In this document: piece by piece, positions 40,481 through 41,048 of the stretch
Position numbering within the stretch: the first letter of the stretch is position 1
Layout: the number at the start of each line of letters is the position of its first letter
Source: Alphaproteobacteria bacterium
GTDB taxonomy: Bacteria > Pseudomonadota > Alphaproteobacteria > JAJUGE01
DNA: 41,048 nucleotides
Reading direction: 5' to 3'
NCBI GenBank assembly: GCA_029268305.1
Contig: JAJUGE010000024.1
Location: 1-41,048 of the forward strand
The notes under the pieces: generated by a model
Seen by the model: only the letters and a program-made list of their open reading frames with translations
Databases searched by the model: none
What the model was told of the DNA's origin: nothing
Translations under genes and position numbers: made by a program

Positions 40481-41048
40481 ATGGCGCACTATCCGGACCT
40501 GAAGCTCTATATCGGTGGCGAATGGCGCAGTCGCGACGGACAGCCGGTGTTGAACCCGGCGGACGAAAGCGTGCTCGCCACTGTTCCGCACGCGACGCGG
40601 GCCGACCTCGACGACGCTCTCGAGGCTGCTGCAGAAGGTTTTCGCATCTGGTCCCGCACCTCTCCGGACAAGCGCGCGGAGATCATCATCGAAGCCTCGA
40701 GGCTGATGAGGAAGCGCGTGGAGGAGATGGCCGTGGCGATGACGTTAGAGCAGGGCAAGCCGATCCAGCAGTCGCGTGCGGAGATCGTACGTGGCTGCGA
40801 GATCCTGGAATGGGATGCCCAGGAAGGCCGCCGCGTCTATGGCCGCATCATCCCGGCCGCGCCGGGAATGAGGCACTCCGTCCTGCGCCAGCCGATCGGT
40901 GTGGTCGCGGCGTTCTCACCCTGGAACTTCCCGATGAGCTCGCCGGCACGAAAGGTCGGCGGCGCTCTCGCTGCCGGTTGCTCGATCATTTTGAAAGCGT
41001 CCGAGGAAACCCCGGCTGGGGCGGTGCAACTGGTGGAGGCGTTCGAAG
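40481..41048 (+). CDS. NAD(P)-dependent aldehyde dehydrogenase (partial, runs off the window)
   Basis: The first 189 residues of an aldehyde dehydrogenase, resembling succinate-semialdehyde and related dehydrogenases: YIGGEWRS at 10-17, TLEQGKP at 88-94, the motif PWNFP at 147-151 and Lys172 in LKASEETP, which binds the cofactor. The catalytic Cys and Glu lie beyond the window end. GGAGGG is 4 bases before the ATG at 40481. A palindrome upstream may be its operator. Substrate not determined; oxidation of semialdehydes to acids is typical. Confidence 0.93.
   Translation, partial: MAHYPDLKLYIGGEWRSRDGQPVLNPADESVLATVPHATRADLDDALEAAAEGFRIWSRTSPDKRAEIIIEASRLMRKRVEEMAVAMTLEQGKPIQQSRAEIVRGCEILEWDAQEGRRVYGRIIPAAPGMRHSVLRQPIGVVAAFSPWNFPMSSPARKVGGALAAGCSIILKASEETPAGAVQLVEAFE

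Noticed and set aside
1..41048. CRISPR arrays, prophage genes or rRNA operons
   Set aside because: I saw no regularly spaced identical repeats, no phage structural genes and no rRNA-like sequence in the window.

Overview
The window looks like chromosomal DNA of a GC-rich alphaproteobacterium, probably of the Rhodospirillales type and possibly marine. I infer this from several things together: a DUF1674 (SdhAF4-type) gene divergent from htpX-rsmB, an RpoH heat-shock sigma factor with an alphaproteobacterial heat-shock promoter, minCDE, a DUF2927 protein, a mitochondrial-style zinc-finger protein next to polA, a receiver/Hpt gene pair, and a BCCT osmolyte carrier. No sequence search was run, so the assignment rests on recognised families and gene order. 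Genes are densely packed, no gene-free stretch exceeds 300 bases, and most starts have a clear GGAG-type ribosome binding site.

Layout. Bases 1-140 hold four degenerate copies of a 20-base motif, which may be an insertion-sequence end. Bases 213-8745 are catabolic and transport genes: a family III CoA-transferase, a short-chain dehydrogenase, two D-2-hydroxyacid dehydrogenases, and an unusual TAXI binding protein / universal stress protein / BCCT carrier cassette. Bases 8748-15709 are housekeeping genes: M17 aminopeptidase, formate-tetrahydrofolate ligase, rpoH, rsmB, htpX and the DUF1674 gene. Bases 15750-18147 hold a YdcF-like membrane protein, a second CoA-transferase and a GlsB-type membrane protein. 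Bases 18419-20318 are the division-site operon minCDE.

Bases 20478-24159 are the most unusual part. A small exported, membrane-anchored protein, a 665-residue AAA ATPase resembling those of extracellular contractile injection systems, and an enolase-superfamily enzyme are chained by two ATGA start/stop overlaps. No sheath, tube or baseplate gene is present. Bases 24314-30617 mix a DUF2927 protein, a TauD-like dioxygenase, an AcuI-like reductase, a small lipoprotein whose ribosome binding site lies in a perfect hairpin, a DUF1289 protein, a MaoC-like protein without the usual hydratase motif, an M15-like protein, a flavin oxidoreductase and an ABM-domain protein.

Bases 30722-37131 hold a degenerate receiver plus Hpt pair behind a CtrA-like site, polA, the zinc-finger protein, a lysophospholipase-like lipoprotein, tRNA-Arg(CCG) and an aldo/keto reductase. 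Bases 37265-40385 are a molybdate uptake unit: a good ModE box, modABC and a short ModE-type regulator that lacks the molybdate-binding domains. The window ends inside an aldehyde dehydrogenase gene preceded by a palindromic candidate operator.

How the genes work together: rpoH and htpX form a heat-shock/proteostasis pair with candidate sigma-32 promoters. minCDE place the division septum. modABC and the ModE-like protein form a metal-uptake circuit. The scattered CoA-transferases, dehydrogenases, reductase, dioxygenase, enolase-type enzyme and carriers suggest a heterotroph that uses many organic acids and osmolytes.
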